Source of the DNA: Fibrobacter succinogenes
GTDB taxonomy: Bacteria; Fibrobacterota; Fibrobacteria; Fibrobacterales; Fibrobacteraceae
DNA: 60,434 bases
Reading direction: 5' to 3'
Assembly: GCA_902761355.1 (NCBI GenBank)
Contig: CACWJY010000019.1
Location: 1-60,434 of the forward strand
Shown: piece by piece, positions 32,088 through 41,429 of the stretch
Layout: the number at the start of each line of letters is the position of its first letter
How positions within the stretch are numbered: position 1 is the stretch's first letter
Position numbers and translations under genes: made by a program
Notes under the pieces: generated by a model
The model's input: only the letters and a program-made list of their open reading frames with translations
What the model was told of the DNA's origin: nothing
Database searches by the model: none

Positions 32088-33827
32088 CTACTTGTTATAA
32101 ATCGCTTCGAGGGCGGCTGCAAGGTAAGCGAGAGGCGCATTCCAGTTGATGGCCACTTCGTTGGTTGCGTAGCTGCAACGGTTATCGATATAAGCGAGGG
32201 CCGGCTTGTCGGCAGCGGCATAGTTCGGGCACTTCCAATTTTCCGTGCCGTCCAAGTTGATGTCCTGCTTGCCCAAGTGCGGGCCACCTACGAGCATACC
32301 CGGCACCGGATCGTCAACCATGTCCGATTCACTCGGGCGGTGGTGCGGATTACGCGGGCTCCTGTAACCGAAGCCGGTCACATAAGTCATATCCTGCGGA
32401 TTCTTGCCGAGCAAATAGTCAAGGCACTGCTGCGCCCCATCCAAGTAGCTCTTGTCTTTGGTAAGCAGATAAGCATGCACCAGCACCACGCCATTGTTTG
32501 CCATGGCACTATTGCTACCCCAGTTCCAGCTCCACGGGAATGCGGGCAGGCGGTAGGCGCTCGTGTCACCCACGGTGCGGAGGTTATTCGCTTCGGTGAG
32601 CACCGTTTTCTTGGCGGCGGCCACCACATCCTTGTCGAAATCGGCAGAGTCAAGCGCCACACGGAAAGCGGCGAGCATGTTCACGTTACCCCACCAAGCA
32701 CCATCGGGGGTAAAAAGATTCTTCTTGAGGTCTTCCTGATAATACGGCTTCTTGGTCGCGCGGAAAAGTTCGGCGGCGGCCCAGCGGAATTCATCCTTGC
32801 CATCTTCGCCATCGTGCATATAGTTGCCGGTCTGCACATCGGCAGGCTGCTTGTAGAACTGCTGCGGATGCATCTTGGCCCAAGCGTAGGCATCTTCGGC
32901 AGCCTTGAGCATCTTGTCGGCATAAGCCTTGTCCACGTTCTTGTAGACGACACTAGCCTGCGCCATGACAGCCGCAAAGTCAAGAGTCGCCGTCACGTTC
33001 TTGAGAATGGCGTAACGCGGAGCGTCGTCCTTTTCGGGGAGAACGCTGCCACCAAACTTAAGCGTCGTTACCTTATGATAAACGCCACCATCCTTATCCT
33101 GCATGGTCAGCATCCAATCCAGGTTATAGCGTACTTCTTCAAGAATTTCGGGATACTTCGAAAATTCGCGCGGAATGTTCCAGGAGAGCGAATCCAGATA
33201 TTTCGGGAAGTTTTCGTAGGCTTCGAGCAAAGTAAATACGGTGATGCCAGAATTAACGATGTATTTACCGTAGTCACCCGCATCGTACCAGCCACGATCA
33301 GACTTGATGGTTTTGCCGGCACCCTTGCCGCCCGTTACCTTATCAGAACCATAAACAATGACTTTGTCATCTTTGTGGCCAAGAGCGCGAGCCCACTTTC
33401 CGGCATACTGCGGTTCGAGCGGCATGCTGGCACGCTGATAATAGAACCACTTGAGGCTTGCCTTCACCAAATCGTTATAGACATTCTTGCCCACGACAAT
33501 CGGAGTGCCCACATATTCGCCACCGCGGAACAAACGATAGGTGCCAGGTTTCTTGAGGGCCGAAATATCGAAGGTTTGGACTTCTTCCCCACTGTAGTCC
33601 CAGTCATAGACCATGGGAGCCTTGAGCTTAAGGACCATCTTTCCGTTGAGGTCGCGCACCTCAAGCCCATTTGCATCGCTACCGGGATAGACAACAGTCT
33701 TTTCGGCTTCGGGCGCAAAGCCCAGCTGATTGACGAGGGGGCCTGCAACAGCATTGATTGCCGACAGGGAAACCGCAGCAGATGCGGCCAGACAAATTCT
33801 AGAAAAAGCGCTTTTACAAATATTCAT
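32088..33827 (-). CDS. Secreted family 9 glycoside hydrolase (endoglucanase/cellulase)
   Basis: The 579-residue protein has a signal peptide (residues 1 to about 28, ending AINAVAG), an N-terminal CelD-type Ig-like domain (about 30-115) and a GH9 (alpha/alpha)6 barrel. Catalytic signatures are present: GWYDAGDYGKY (about 178-188) with the Asp nucleophile/base pair, NPHHRPSES for the histidine region, and YATNEVAINWNAP (near 556) with the acid Glu. No carbohydrate-binding module or dockerin is seen. It cleaves beta-1,4-glucan, consistent with a Fibrobacter lifestyle. It is monocistronic. Confidence 0.95.
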   Translation of the reverse strand: MNICKSAFSRICLAASAAVSLSAINAVAGPLVNQLGFAPEAEKTVVYPGSDANGLEVRDLNGKMVLKLKAPMVYDWDYSGEEVQTFDISALKKPGTYRLFRGGEYVGTPIVVGKNVYNDLVKASLKWFYYQRASMPLEPQYAGKWARALGHKDDKVIVYGSDKVTGGKGAGKTIKSDRGWYDAGDYGKYIVNSGITVFTLLEAYENFPKYLDSLSWNIPREFSKYPEILEEVRYNLDWMLTMQDKDGGVYHKVTTLKFGGSVLPEKDDAPRYAILKNVTATLDFAAVMAQASVVYKNVDKAYADKMLKAAEDAYAWAKMHPQQFYKQPADVQTGNYMHDGEDGKDEFRWAAAELFRATKKPYYQEDLKKNLFTPDGAWWGNVNMLAAFRVALDSADFDKDVVAAAKKTVLTEANNLRTVGDTSAYRLPAFPWSWNWGSNSAMANNGVVLVHAYLLTKDKSYLDGAQQCLDYLLGKNPQDMTYVTGFGYRSPRNPHHRPSESDMVDDPVPGMLVGGPHLGKQDINLDGTENWKCPNYAAADKPALAYIDNRCSYATNEVAINWNAPLAYLAAALEAIYNK

Positions 33828-33911
33828 ACCTAGAATATACTTTATAATTGCGGTTCAAGAAACCATTCAACCCTCTTTTCTGGTTTCAGCAGGAAACACC
33901 CTGTATACAGC

Positions 33912-33944
33912 AAAAACGAACGCGATCCCGTAGGACCGCGTTCG
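33912..33944 (-). terminator. Intrinsic terminator of nuoA
   Basis: On the minus strand CGAACGCG and CGCGTTCG pair around about 12 bases, followed by five T. It lies about 30 bases past the nuoA stop, separating it from the GH9 gene. Confidence 0.88.
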
Positions 33945-33974
33945 CTAGTTGAGATAGAATAATCTTGTACGAAA

Positions 33975-34367
33975 CTAGTCTTGAATGCGGGTCCAGTTGA
34001 GGATACCCTTCTTAACCAGATAGATGTAACCAGCTTCGAGGATAACCAAGAAGCCAAGCAACACGAACAGGAGGTCCCAGCCGCCCTTAAGGAACTGGAC
34101 GGTCCAGGGGTAGAGGAACGCCACTTCGAGGTCAAACACCAAGAAAAGCATGGCGACCATGTAATACTTGACAGGATAACGTTCACCCGAAGTGCCAGAC
34201 ACATGGGCTACACCACATTCGTAGGACGTACCTTTGATCGAGGTCCCCTTGATTTTGCCCGGATGCAAGAACCAGTTTGCAAGCAGCAAAGCCGTAGGCA
34301 CGACAAGAGCCAAAACAATGAGAATTGTCATGGCAAAAGTGGTATCGAAAATTTCAACGTTCGTCAT
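33975..34367 (-). CDS. nuoA: NADH-quinone oxidoreductase subunit A, isolated from other nuo genes
   Basis: From the ATG at 34367 the protein has 130 residues and three membrane helices. Conserved features are YECG (GTSYECGV), FDLEVAFLYPW with the conserved acidic residues, and the third helix LLFVLLGFLVILEAGYIY. NuoA is the membrane subunit next to the quinone channel. Other nuo genes usually follow in an operon, but here nuoA is alone: a strong terminator lies downstream and the upstream neighbour is on the other strand. Confidence 0.95.
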   Translation of the reverse strand: MTNVEIFDTTFAMTILIVLALVVPTALLLANWFLHPGKIKGTSIKGTSYECGVAHVSGTSGERYPVKYYMVAMLFLVFDLEVAFLYPWTVQFLKGGWDLLFVLLGFLVILEAGYIYLVKKGILNWTRIQD

Positions 34368-34435
34368 AGTGAGCACAAACATAGTAAAAATCTTTTTGCT
34401 AGTGAAGTGCTAAAATGTAAACTATATTTGCAAGC

Positions 34436-35356
34436 ATGAAAAAGATCACTACATTTTTGGGATGTGTGGGTGTGGTGTGCTTGTTTTCAGGATGTTCTTC
34501 GGAAGATGATTTGGGAAAAATCATCACGCCGAGCGCGCCTGTTGCCGAAGTTGTACCCTCTAGCGATTCTAAAGCCCCAGCTTCATCCGGCAATTCTACT
34601 GCCAATTCATCTGCCGTATTGAATTCTTCGTCCAACACAGCTCCTCAATCGGGTTCTTCTGCAATGAGTTCCGGCGCAGCTGTTCCCGATACAGTACATA
34701 AGCAAGTTGTTATCAAGTCTTCTGCAAGTTCTTACCCCGATCCGTATTTCAGCAGTGGTATTTTCTGCTGGACCGCAGAATGCGAGACCAAATGGGCGGG
34801 CGTTACTTCTTCGTCTGCAGCTCCCAAGTCTTCGTCCTCGATGACCATCGACATCGGCATGTCTGTTGAAGCCCCTGTCTATCCGAAGATCGAAGGCAAC
34901 GTGATGACCGACCTGCGCGACAATCAGACGTACAAACTGGTGACCGTCGGCAGTACTCGTTGGATGGATTCCAATTTGAAGTACAAGCCGAAAAGCGGCG
35001 TTTACTGCGAACACGACGGCGACGACGTCTGTGCAACCTACGGCGGATTCTATACATACGGCATAGCCCAAGGCATCTGCCCCTCAGGATGGAGACTCCC
35101 GACGCAAGAAGAAGTCGAAGCCGCTGACGCCGTACAGGCGCATGAATGGTGGACGATCGGTGGACGATTCAAGCTCGACAACGCCGAATCACCTGAATAC
35201 GGCCTCGCCAAGGAACAAGGCTACATTTGGATTATCCAGAGCGGGAACTACACTTCGTTTAGAGTCAAGGATTATTCCGGTGACACCGAACACACCTTCC
35301 AGTCTAGCGAAGGTTCGCGCGCCTACAACGTCCGCTGCGTAGAAGGGACAATCTAG
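34436..35356 (+). CDS. FISUMP-domain lipoprotein
   Basis: The 306-residue protein begins with a lipoprotein signal peptide ending in the lipobox LFSGC (Cys at 20), so it is lipid-anchored. A long Ser/Pro/Ala-rich linker (about 22-150, with runs of SSSS and SSAAP) is followed by the FISUMP domain (about 155-304): MTDLRDNQTYKLVTVGSTRWMDSNL, YGGFYTYGIAQGICPSGWRLPT and the end RAYNVRCVE. Function of this Fibrobacter-expanded family is unknown; a surface role is inferred. A TATATT box lies about 12 bases upstream. Confidence 0.92.
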   Translation: MKKITTFLGCVGVVCLFSGCSSEDDLGKIITPSAPVAEVVPSSDSKAPASSGNSTANSSAVLNSSSNTAPQSGSSAMSSGAAVPDTVHKQVVIKSSASSYPDPYFSSGIFCWTAECETKWAGVTSSSAAPKSSSSMTIDIGMSVEAPVYPKIEGNVMTDLRDNQTYKLVTVGSTRWMDSNLKYKPKSGVYCEHDGDDVCATYGGFYTYGIAQGICPSGWRLPTQEEVEAADAVQAHEWWTIGGRFKLDNAESPEYGLAKEQGYIWIIQSGNYTSFRVKDYSGDTEHTFQSSEGSRAYNVRCVEGTI

Positions 35357-35370
35357 GACAAGTTCAAGGG

Positions 35371-36300
35371 TTACTTATATTCGTCGCCCTTAAGTTCTTT
35401 GCCTAATAATTTGTACTTAGTCTTGATGGCTGTCCGCAATAGCGGCCAGCCTATTTTGTCGAAGGACTTTTGCCACAGCTGATCCACCAACTGGAACGCC
35501 GCACCTTCAACGGGTTTCGGGAGCCACTCCTCCTTAAAATCAGGAGCAAGCCCAGCATCCACCACTAGCTTACGATAATCCGCATTCAGGGCATCGTAGG
35601 CGCCATGGCGAATAAAATGCACCTTTTCCATAAAATCGAATCGGCGCTGTAAAAGTTTACGTTTGATAAAGCCCGCGCCCTGAGCAATGAGTTCCGGGTA
35701 AGCAAAAAGAGCTCGCAGATGAGTCCGGTAAAGCGACGCCGTCTGCACCTCGGCTTCTTCGAAAGCACTCGACATGCCTATTTCTAGGCGATGCACCACT
35801 TCATAAAAAGTCTCTTGCTCCGGCGTTTCGAGCAAGTGCAAGTAGAAGGCACCCAGAGCCTCCTGCTTCAGGTACAAGAAGAACGACTGCAAGTGAGGCC
35901 GAACCTCATCGTTTTCGGTAAGCGAAACCACATCGGCAGTACTCGCCTCGGCACGTTGAATAAATTCGGCAAACTTGTTCTGAAAATAAACAATCGAGTC
36001 GTTCACCAGAAGCAAGCGCGTAATACTGTTGAATTCAACGAAACTATTGCGGCCGTTGGCAACTTCCTTAAGAAACCTGCGCCACATTCCGAAATCGAAT
36101 CCGTGATTTTCGGTGAGGAAAAGCTTGATGCCGTTATCTTCTAAAAACGACATCGTCCCCGCCGAAAGCGGGCGCTTGTTCGTGAGCAGTACGACGGTAA
36201 AGTCGGTCTCGGCAAGATGCTTGAGTGCAAACTGGACATACCCGGGGAGGTTTTCCCCGGTCTGGTAGCTTGCGTATAGAATGACCTTGCCGTTAGACAT
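35371..36300 (-). CDS. Rhamnan synthesis protein F-like (RgpF family)
   Basis: The 309-residue protein has the features of the RgpF/rhamnan-synthesis-F family: VILYASYQTGENLPGYVQFAL at the N-terminus, HGFDFGMWRRFL (about 65-76), and ITRLLLVNDSIVYF (about 92-105). Such proteins are usually fused to or found with glycosyltransferases that build surface polysaccharide. Its start is 3 bases after the rnr stop, so it is the last gene of a plsC-rnr-rgpF-like operon. Confidence 0.82.
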   Translation of the reverse strand: MSNGKVILYASYQTGENLPGYVQFALKHLAETDFTVVLLTNKRPLSAGTMSFLEDNGIKLFLTENHGFDFGMWRRFLKEVANGRNSFVEFNSITRLLLVNDSIVYFQNKFAEFIQRAEASTADVVSLTENDEVRPHLQSFFLYLKQEALGAFYLHLLETPEQETFYEVVHRLEIGMSSAFEEAEVQTASLYRTHLRALFAYPELIAQGAGFIKRKLLQRRFDFMEKVHFIRHGAYDALNADYRKLVVDAGLAPDFKEEWLPKPVEGAAFQLVDQLWQKSFDKIGWPLLRTAIKTKYKLLGKELKGDEYK

Positions 36301-36303
36301 AAA

Positions 36304-38727
36304 TTACCTTCTGCCACCGCGTCCGTGGCCCTTGTTGCTACGGCCGGCACCCTTGCGAGAGCCACCCTTACGCGGCTTGCTTGCCACGTGGAATCCTTCG
36401 CGGTCATCGCCACGATCGTTGCGTCCGCCTCTGCCGCGAGATCCACGGCGTTCAAAACTCGGAGCGTCGGAATCGAACCTGCCTCCGCGAGACTTTCCGC
36501 GACCGCCACGGTTCATGTGGCTGTGAGCCGAAACGAATTCCGGAACGCCGTCATCAAAATTATCGTCAAAGTCATCATCGGGCTGGCTCACGTAACCGAG
36601 AGCTTCTGCCGCGGCGGCGCGGTCAGCGCGTTCGTGAACGTCGCGGTTGCGGTAGTCGTTGTAATCGTCGCGCGATTCACCCTGACGGCGGCGCTTTTTC
36701 GGTTCGCTAGAGAGCTTTTCGATAATGCTGAAGTCCGCCTGACCGCGCAGAGGGTCCACCCTCAAAAGGCGCACCAGCACCTTGTCGCCGCGGCGGAACG
36801 TACGTCCGCTCTTCTTGCCGAAGGCAAGTCCCTGATCCGGGTTGAATACGTAGAAGTCGTCACCAGCGATATCGCGGAAACGCACCAGGCCTTCGGCAAT
36901 CGGGTCGGCGATAGAAACGTAAATGCCCCATTCCTCGATGCCCGAGACGGTCGCTTCAAAGTCATCGCCGATGTGGCTCTTCAAAATCCAGCAGCTGCAC
37001 ACCTTGATGGCGATGCGTTCGGTCTTCTGGTTCTTGACTTCATTTGCAGAAATCAAGTCGCAGACTTCGATCACGCTGTTCTTGCGTTCAGCGGTAATTT
37101 CTGCACCCTTGCGCGCGAGTTCACGGTGACACCACAAGTCGGCGTAACGGCGAATCGGGCTGGTAAAGTGTGCGTAGTCCTGCCAGTTCAAGGCGAAGTG
37201 GCCAAAGCTGTTGCTGTCGTAATGAGCCTTCTGCATGCTGCGCAGAATGCGGTTGGTCAAAGTCTCGTCGCCCGCGGCGCGCTTCACCAAGTGTTCGTAC
37301 AGCTTGAATGCCGTCGGGTTCAGGTTCGTGTCGCCGCTGCGGGGCTTGCCCAGGTCGCGCAACATCACCGGAGAATCCTTGAACAGATCCGGGTACATGT
37401 AATACAGTTCCATGATGTCCTTGGTATCCGGAGCTTCATGGATACGGTAAATGCCCTGGAGCTTGCGCTTCTTGAGTTCCTTTGCGCAGCAGTTGTTCGC
37501 GATGAGCATGCATTCTTCCACCCACGAATTCGATTCGTCGGTGACGCGTGGATAAATCTTTTCCGGTTCGCCTTTCTCGTTGAACTTGCAGCCGAATTCG
37601 GTGCTCTGGAATTCCAGGAGGCCGTCCTTGGTGCGGTTCTGCTTCAAAAGCGCCGTCACCTCGGCGAGCGCCTTGATGTCGTCGTCGCCGTTCTTCATCA
37701 TTTCCATCGCCTGCTCGTAGGTGATGGACTTGGTAATCTTCACGATACTGCGGTGGAAATCCCAACTGAGCACGTTCGCGTGCTTGTCGAGTTCCATCAT
37801 GCAGGTGAATGCGCAGCGGTCCACACCCTGGTGCAAGCTGCAAACATTGCTCGAAAGCTTTTCCGGGAGCATCGGCACGGCGGTCCACGGCAGGTACTGC
37901 GTGTAGCTCCTTTCCAGGGCCTCTTCGTCGAGCTCGGAACCTTCCGGCACGTAGTAGCTCACGTCGGCAATGTGCACGCCCAGCCTGTAGCCGCCCTTCG
38001 CGGTACGTTCCACGCTAATGGCGTCGTCATGGTCCATGGCGCCGTCGGGGTCGATACAGAGAATCGTGAGTTGCCTGTAATCTACGCGGCCCTTGAAATC
38101 CTTGCCGCACGGCTCCTTGACGCTGTCCACATATTTCTTGATAGCGGGGCTGAAGTCTTTGGGCAAGTTCGCGTCTTCCATGAACTTGGTCTTCACTTCG
38201 TCCCAGCTGATGTTCAGCGCTTCGGCACTGCGGTCTACCTTTGCGAGGTAGCTGTGCTTGAGTTTCGGGTGCGGGTACAGCGTAAAGCTGATGGTCTCGC
38301 CTTCCTTGCCCGGAGCCTGCCTGCGGTGGCACATCTCGTACACCTTGCCGGTATCAAGTTCGTGCACTTCCCAGTCTTCTTCACCGGTCTGGTGCAGAAT
38401 GCCGCGCTTCACGCGGGTCTCGTTTTCCTTGTCGTTCTGCCTACGACTGCGAGCACCCGGTCTGCGATTGTCTTCGGGGTACTGTTCCGCAATCTTTTTC
38501 ACGCGTTTTTCGCGCTTTTCTTCGACGCTTTCACCATCGCCCAGCTGGTATTCCTTGTGGCTAGTACGCTTCAAAAGCCCGCGGTCCACCATGTCGGCGA
38601 GCATCTGCTTAAAGGCCATCTTCTGCTTTTTGGGGAGGCCAAGAGCACTGCGCAGGCGGCTACCGACCATCGGTTCGTCGCGCAGAATGGCAATAATCTG
38701 TTCTTCGCTAGGTAAATGCTGGGCCAT
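36304..38727 (-). CDS. rnr: Ribonuclease R with a C-terminal RGG-rich tail
   Basis: This 807-residue 3'-5' exoribonuclease has an N-terminal winged-helix region, cold-shock-type domains, the RNB catalytic domain and an S1 domain (about 595-665). The catalytic acidic cluster reads IDPDGAMDHDDAIS, keeping the four Asp, although the usual Arg before Asp is Met. HFTSPIRRYADLWCHR is present. After the S1 domain come a charged region and a tail (about 715-807) rich in RGG, GRGG and KGHGRGG repeats, like eukaryotic RNA-binding tails. It starts 1 base after plsC. Confidence 0.94.
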   Translation of the reverse strand: MAQHLPSEEQIIAILRDEPMVGSRLRSALGLPKKQKMAFKQMLADMVDRGLLKRTSHKEYQLGDGESVEEKREKRVKKIAEQYPEDNRRPGARSRRQNDKENETRVKRGILHQTGEEDWEVHELDTGKVYEMCHRRQAPGKEGETISFTLYPHPKLKHSYLAKVDRSAEALNISWDEVKTKFMEDANLPKDFSPAIKKYVDSVKEPCGKDFKGRVDYRQLTILCIDPDGAMDHDDAISVERTAKGGYRLGVHIADVSYYVPEGSELDEEALERSYTQYLPWTAVPMLPEKLSSNVCSLHQGVDRCAFTCMMELDKHANVLSWDFHRSIVKITKSITYEQAMEMMKNGDDDIKALAEVTALLKQNRTKDGLLEFQSTEFGCKFNEKGEPEKIYPRVTDESNSWVEECMLIANNCCAKELKKRKLQGIYRIHEAPDTKDIMELYYMYPDLFKDSPVMLRDLGKPRSGDTNLNPTAFKLYEHLVKRAAGDETLTNRILRSMQKAHYDSNSFGHFALNWQDYAHFTSPIRRYADLWCHRELARKGAEITAERKNSVIEVCDLISANEVKNQKTERIAIKVCSCWILKSHIGDDFEATVSGIEEWGIYVSIADPIAEGLVRFRDIAGDDFYVFNPDQGLAFGKKSGRTFRRGDKVLVRLLRVDPLRGQADFSIIEKLSSEPKKRRRQGESRDDYNDYRNRDVHERADRAAAAEALGYVSQPDDDFDDNFDDGVPEFVSAHSHMNRGGRGKSRGGRFDSDAPSFERRGSRGRGGRNDRGDDREGFHVASKPRKGGSRKGAGRSNKGHGRGGRR

Positions 38728-38728
38728 A

Positions 38729-39457
38729 CTAAGCCTCCTGTTGGCTGTTTTGCCTGTAAGGCAAAGCCGATGAAATCATATTGTGCATCTCGTCGCGCAA
38801 CTGGGCGACGGTCTTGTCTCTAAAGCTTTCGGGGGTCTGCAGCGGGTGCACCACGATCTTGACTACACCCGGAGTCTGCGACCATTTGGTCTTGGCGAGT
38901 CGCTTGCCGCTATCGACAATCGTCACCGGCAAGAGCGGAAATTCGTTTTCCTTGGCCATGCGGAAAATGCCGTTCTGGAACGGGAGCATGTGTCCGTCGT
39001 TGCTGCGGTGACCTTCGGGGAACACCGAAATCGTCACGTTGTCTTCGAGGCGCTTTTTCACGGTGGCGCCCATGCCCAGATTTTTGCGCGGGTTCCTGTG
39101 CACCGGAATGCAGCCGATTTTAGTCAAAACCCAACCGAATACGGGAATTTTCCAAAGTTCCGCCTTGGCAATGAAAGAGGTCATGGTAATCGAAGGCCAA
39201 ATGACGTTGATGTCCAAAAAACTCTGGTGGTTTGCGATAAGCACGAACTTCTTGTGGTCCGGAATATTCTCCTTACCTTCGATTTCGACCTTGATTCCCG
39301 ACAATCTGAACAAAACCTGAAAAAACGGAATACATACTCGGGTACTGTCGGCCCAACGTCTGCAAAGAACGCCCTTGTAGAACATAAACGGGAGACCGAC
39401 AACGAAAAGCCCTACTCCAATAAACAAGTAGTAGAAAATTGCACGAATAAATGCCAT
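38729..39457 (-). CDS. plsC: 1-acyl-sn-glycerol-3-phosphate acyltransferase
   Basis: The enzyme makes phosphatidic acid from lysophosphatidic acid. Length of 242 residues is normal. One or two N-terminal membrane segments are followed by the catalytic NHQSFLD (H-x4-D motif), a GxIPVHRNPRK region and VFPEGHRS, a version of FPEGTRS with His for Thr. It leads the operon plsC-rnr-rgpF-like. The gap before it has an inverted repeat CCCATAA/TTATGGG (about 39483-39507), operator-like. Confidence 0.93.
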   Translation of the reverse strand: MAFIRAIFYYLFIGVGLFVVGLPFMFYKGVLCRRWADSTRVCIPFFQVLFRLSGIKVEIEGKENIPDHKKFVLIANHQSFLDINVIWPSITMTSFIAKAELWKIPVFGWVLTKIGCIPVHRNPRKNLGMGATVKKRLEDNVTISVFPEGHRSNDGHMLPFQNGIFRMAKENEFPLLPVTIVDSGKRLAKTKWSQTPGVVKIVVHPLQTPESFRDKTVAQLRDEMHNMISSALPYRQNSQQEA

Positions 39458-39557
39458 AAATATCCTAAAAATAAGGGTTTACACCCATAATGTATATTTT
39501 TTATGGGCAAAGAAATGGAAAAATTAAAAAAAACACTAATTAAGTAGAAAATGAAAG

Positions 39558-40559
39558 TTATTTCATTTTCCATTCAAGCTTTTGACCCGCAGCAAGCGGG
39601 ACAACCCCGTTGACTACGGCAGGCACCGTCCAGGATTCCTTGACAACTTCAATCTGCTGTGTTGTGCGCGGAAGGCCGTAAAAGTCGGCACCGAATCCGG
39701 CGATAAAGTCCGAAAGCTTATCAAGGTGACCCGCCCTTTCGAATTCTTGCACCAAAAGGGGAATCGCAACCGGCGCACTGTAGACGCCCGCCGCCCCGCA
39801 CGGGCACTCTTTTTTACCCAGCTGGTGCGGGGCGGAGTCCGTGCCGAGAAAGAACTTGGGATTGCCGCTGAAGGCGGCTTCGCGGATGGCGGCACGGTCT
39901 TCAGGCCGCTTTGGCAACGGCTTGCAGAAATGGTGCGGCCTGAGGGCGTCCCCGACGATATCGTCGAGCGTCATCATCAGGTGATGCACCGTAAAAGTCG
40001 CCGCCACATTCTTAGGCAAGCGCTTTACCGCCTCAACAGACTTTGCAGAACTCAGGTGTTCAAAGACAATTTTCAAGTTCGGGAACTTTTCGGCCAGCGT
40101 CTCTACGCGCTTGATAAAGGCCGGTTCACGATCCAGGCAGAACTCACCCGGTTCTTCTCCATGCACGCAAAGAACAAGCCCGAGTTTTTCCATCATCGCA
40201 ACAACGGGGAAAACCGCCTCGAAATCGCTAATACCATCGGCACTGTTCGTCGTGACGCCTGCAGGATAATACTTGCCCGCAACGACACCCACCGCCATCA
40301 TATCCTTCAAGTCCTGTTCCGTATAATTCGGATTCAGCTTAAAAGTCATTAGCGGAACAAAATCCGGACGCACACTCTTGGCAGCATCCAAAATCTGAGC
40401 CTTGTATTCGGCAATAGCCTTTGCCGTCGTCATCGCAGGGACCGTATTCGGCATGATAATGGCACGTCCAAATTGAGCAACAAGGTCACGAACGTATCCG
40501 GGCAAAAGATCACCCTGACGCAGGTGCGCATGAAAATCATCTGGTAAAGGAAGAAACAT
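39558..40559 (-). CDS. pyrC: Dihydroorotase
   Basis: Pyrimidine-biosynthetic, class II PyrC. The start at 40559 has GAGG nine bases upstream, in preference to the ATG five codons earlier. Visible are the zinc-binding DDFHAHLRQG, the carboxylated Lys in AGKYYPAG, the His of CVHGEEPGEF, EHLSSAKSVEAVK, TVHHLMM and the catalytic Asp in FLGTDSAPH. A hairpin GAAAATGAAA/TTTCATTTTC (39547-39570) is at the stop codon. It follows mlaF by about 50 bases and might be on the same transcript. Confidence 0.96.
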   Translation of the reverse strand: MFLPLPDDFHAHLRQGDLLPGYVRDLVAQFGRAIIMPNTVPAMTTAKAIAEYKAQILDAAKSVRPDFVPLMTFKLNPNYTEQDLKDMMAVGVVAGKYYPAGVTTNSADGISDFEAVFPVVAMMEKLGLVLCVHGEEPGEFCLDREPAFIKRVETLAEKFPNLKIVFEHLSSAKSVEAVKRLPKNVAATFTVHHLMMTLDDIVGDALRPHHFCKPLPKRPEDRAAIREAAFSGNPKFFLGTDSAPHQLGKKECPCGAAGVYSAPVAIPLLVQEFERAGHLDKLSDFIAGFGADFYGLPRTTQQIEVVKESWTVPAVVNGVVPLAAGQKLEWKMK

Positions 40560-40610
40560 CTTTTGATTCCTCATTCCTAATAAATCTTAATTCTTTATTC
40601 CAAATTTACA

Positions 40611-41429
40611 TTAGCCACTATGGCGCAGATCACGGAACAGTTCTTTAGAAATTTCGCCATCGGAATGCAGCCAGTAGTCAAAGGATTCCGGGCTTGTCAA
40701 TTTCTTTCGGTGTAAAAAACAAATGTTGCAGTCGAGTTCCTTAGAAATCATCAAGTCATGCGTCACAATAATAATGGTCGTTTTGAACAACGTACGCATG
40801 TTATCGATCAGCGGGAGCAAGTTGCGGCGATTGTAGTTGTCAAGCCCTGCAGTAGGTTCATCCATCAGCAACAGCTTAGGGTCCATCGCCCAACTGCGTG
40901 CAATCGCGACACGCTTTTGCATGCCCATACTCAGCATGTGCGGGAACATATCCGCCTCGTCGCGCACTCGCATCAAGTCCATAGCCATGTTGATTTTTTC
41001 ATCAATTTCAGCCGGAGTGCCCATCTTGTGATAACGCAAGGGGAGCGCAATATTGTCGCGCACCCTAAGGTTCGAAATCAGAGCCCCGTTCTGAAAGACC
41101 ATTCCTACCTGACGTTTGGCCACTTCGAGTGCCGTAAGCCTTTCTGGCGGAATGTATTCTCCAAAATAAAAAATGTTCCCGCGGGTAGGGCGTATAAGGC
41201 CAGCAATTACACGCAAAAGAGCGCTCTTACCCTGGCCAGACCCACCACCAATACAAACCGTCTCGCCGCGATTTACGACCAGGTTCACATTCGAAAAAAG
41301 TTCTTTTTGCGGGTCCGTTTCTTCACGCCTAAAAAATCCGATTGTTCTCGGCTGCGAAAAGATAGTCCCTGCCATATCCCTATACGCCAGGTGCACATCT
41401 TCTACTCTTAAGGCTTCGTCCAGCATCAA
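40611..41429 (-). CDS. mlaF: MlaF-type ABC ATPase (lipid transport)
   Basis: This 272-residue ATPase partners the MlaE permease just upstream (overlap of 4 bases). Walker A is GGGSGQGKSALL, the Q-loop FQNGALISNLRV, signature LSMGMQKRVAIARSWA (a Mla/TTG2-type non-canonical form), Walker B LLLMDEPTAGLD and the H-loop VTHD. Unusually, 30 extra residues (about 20-48) follow the first strand. MlaEF-type complexes move phospholipids between the membranes. No MlaD or MlaC gene is in the window. Confidence 0.88.
   Translation of the reverse strand: MMLDEALRVEDVHLAYRDMAGTIFSQPRTIGFFRREETDPQKELFSNVNLVVNRGETVCIGGGSGQGKSALLRVIAGLIRPTRGNIFYFGEYIPPERLTALEVAKRQVGMVFQNGALISNLRVRDNIALPLRYHKMGTPAEIDEKINMAMDLMRVRDEADMFPHMLSMGMQKRVAIARSWAMDPKLLLMDEPTAGLDNYNRRNLLPLIDNMRTLFKTTIIIVTHDLMISKELDCNICFLHRKKLTSPESFDYWLHSDGEISKELFRDLRHSG

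Noticed and set aside
32016..33833. 605-codon plus-strand frame over the GH9 gene
   Set aside because: Antisense shadow; the minus-strand protein has a signal peptide and GH9 catalytic motifs.
36325..38715. Open frame of 796 codons on the plus strand
   Set aside because: It is exactly antisense to rnr, has no family features and has the composition of a shadow frame in GC-biased coding DNA.
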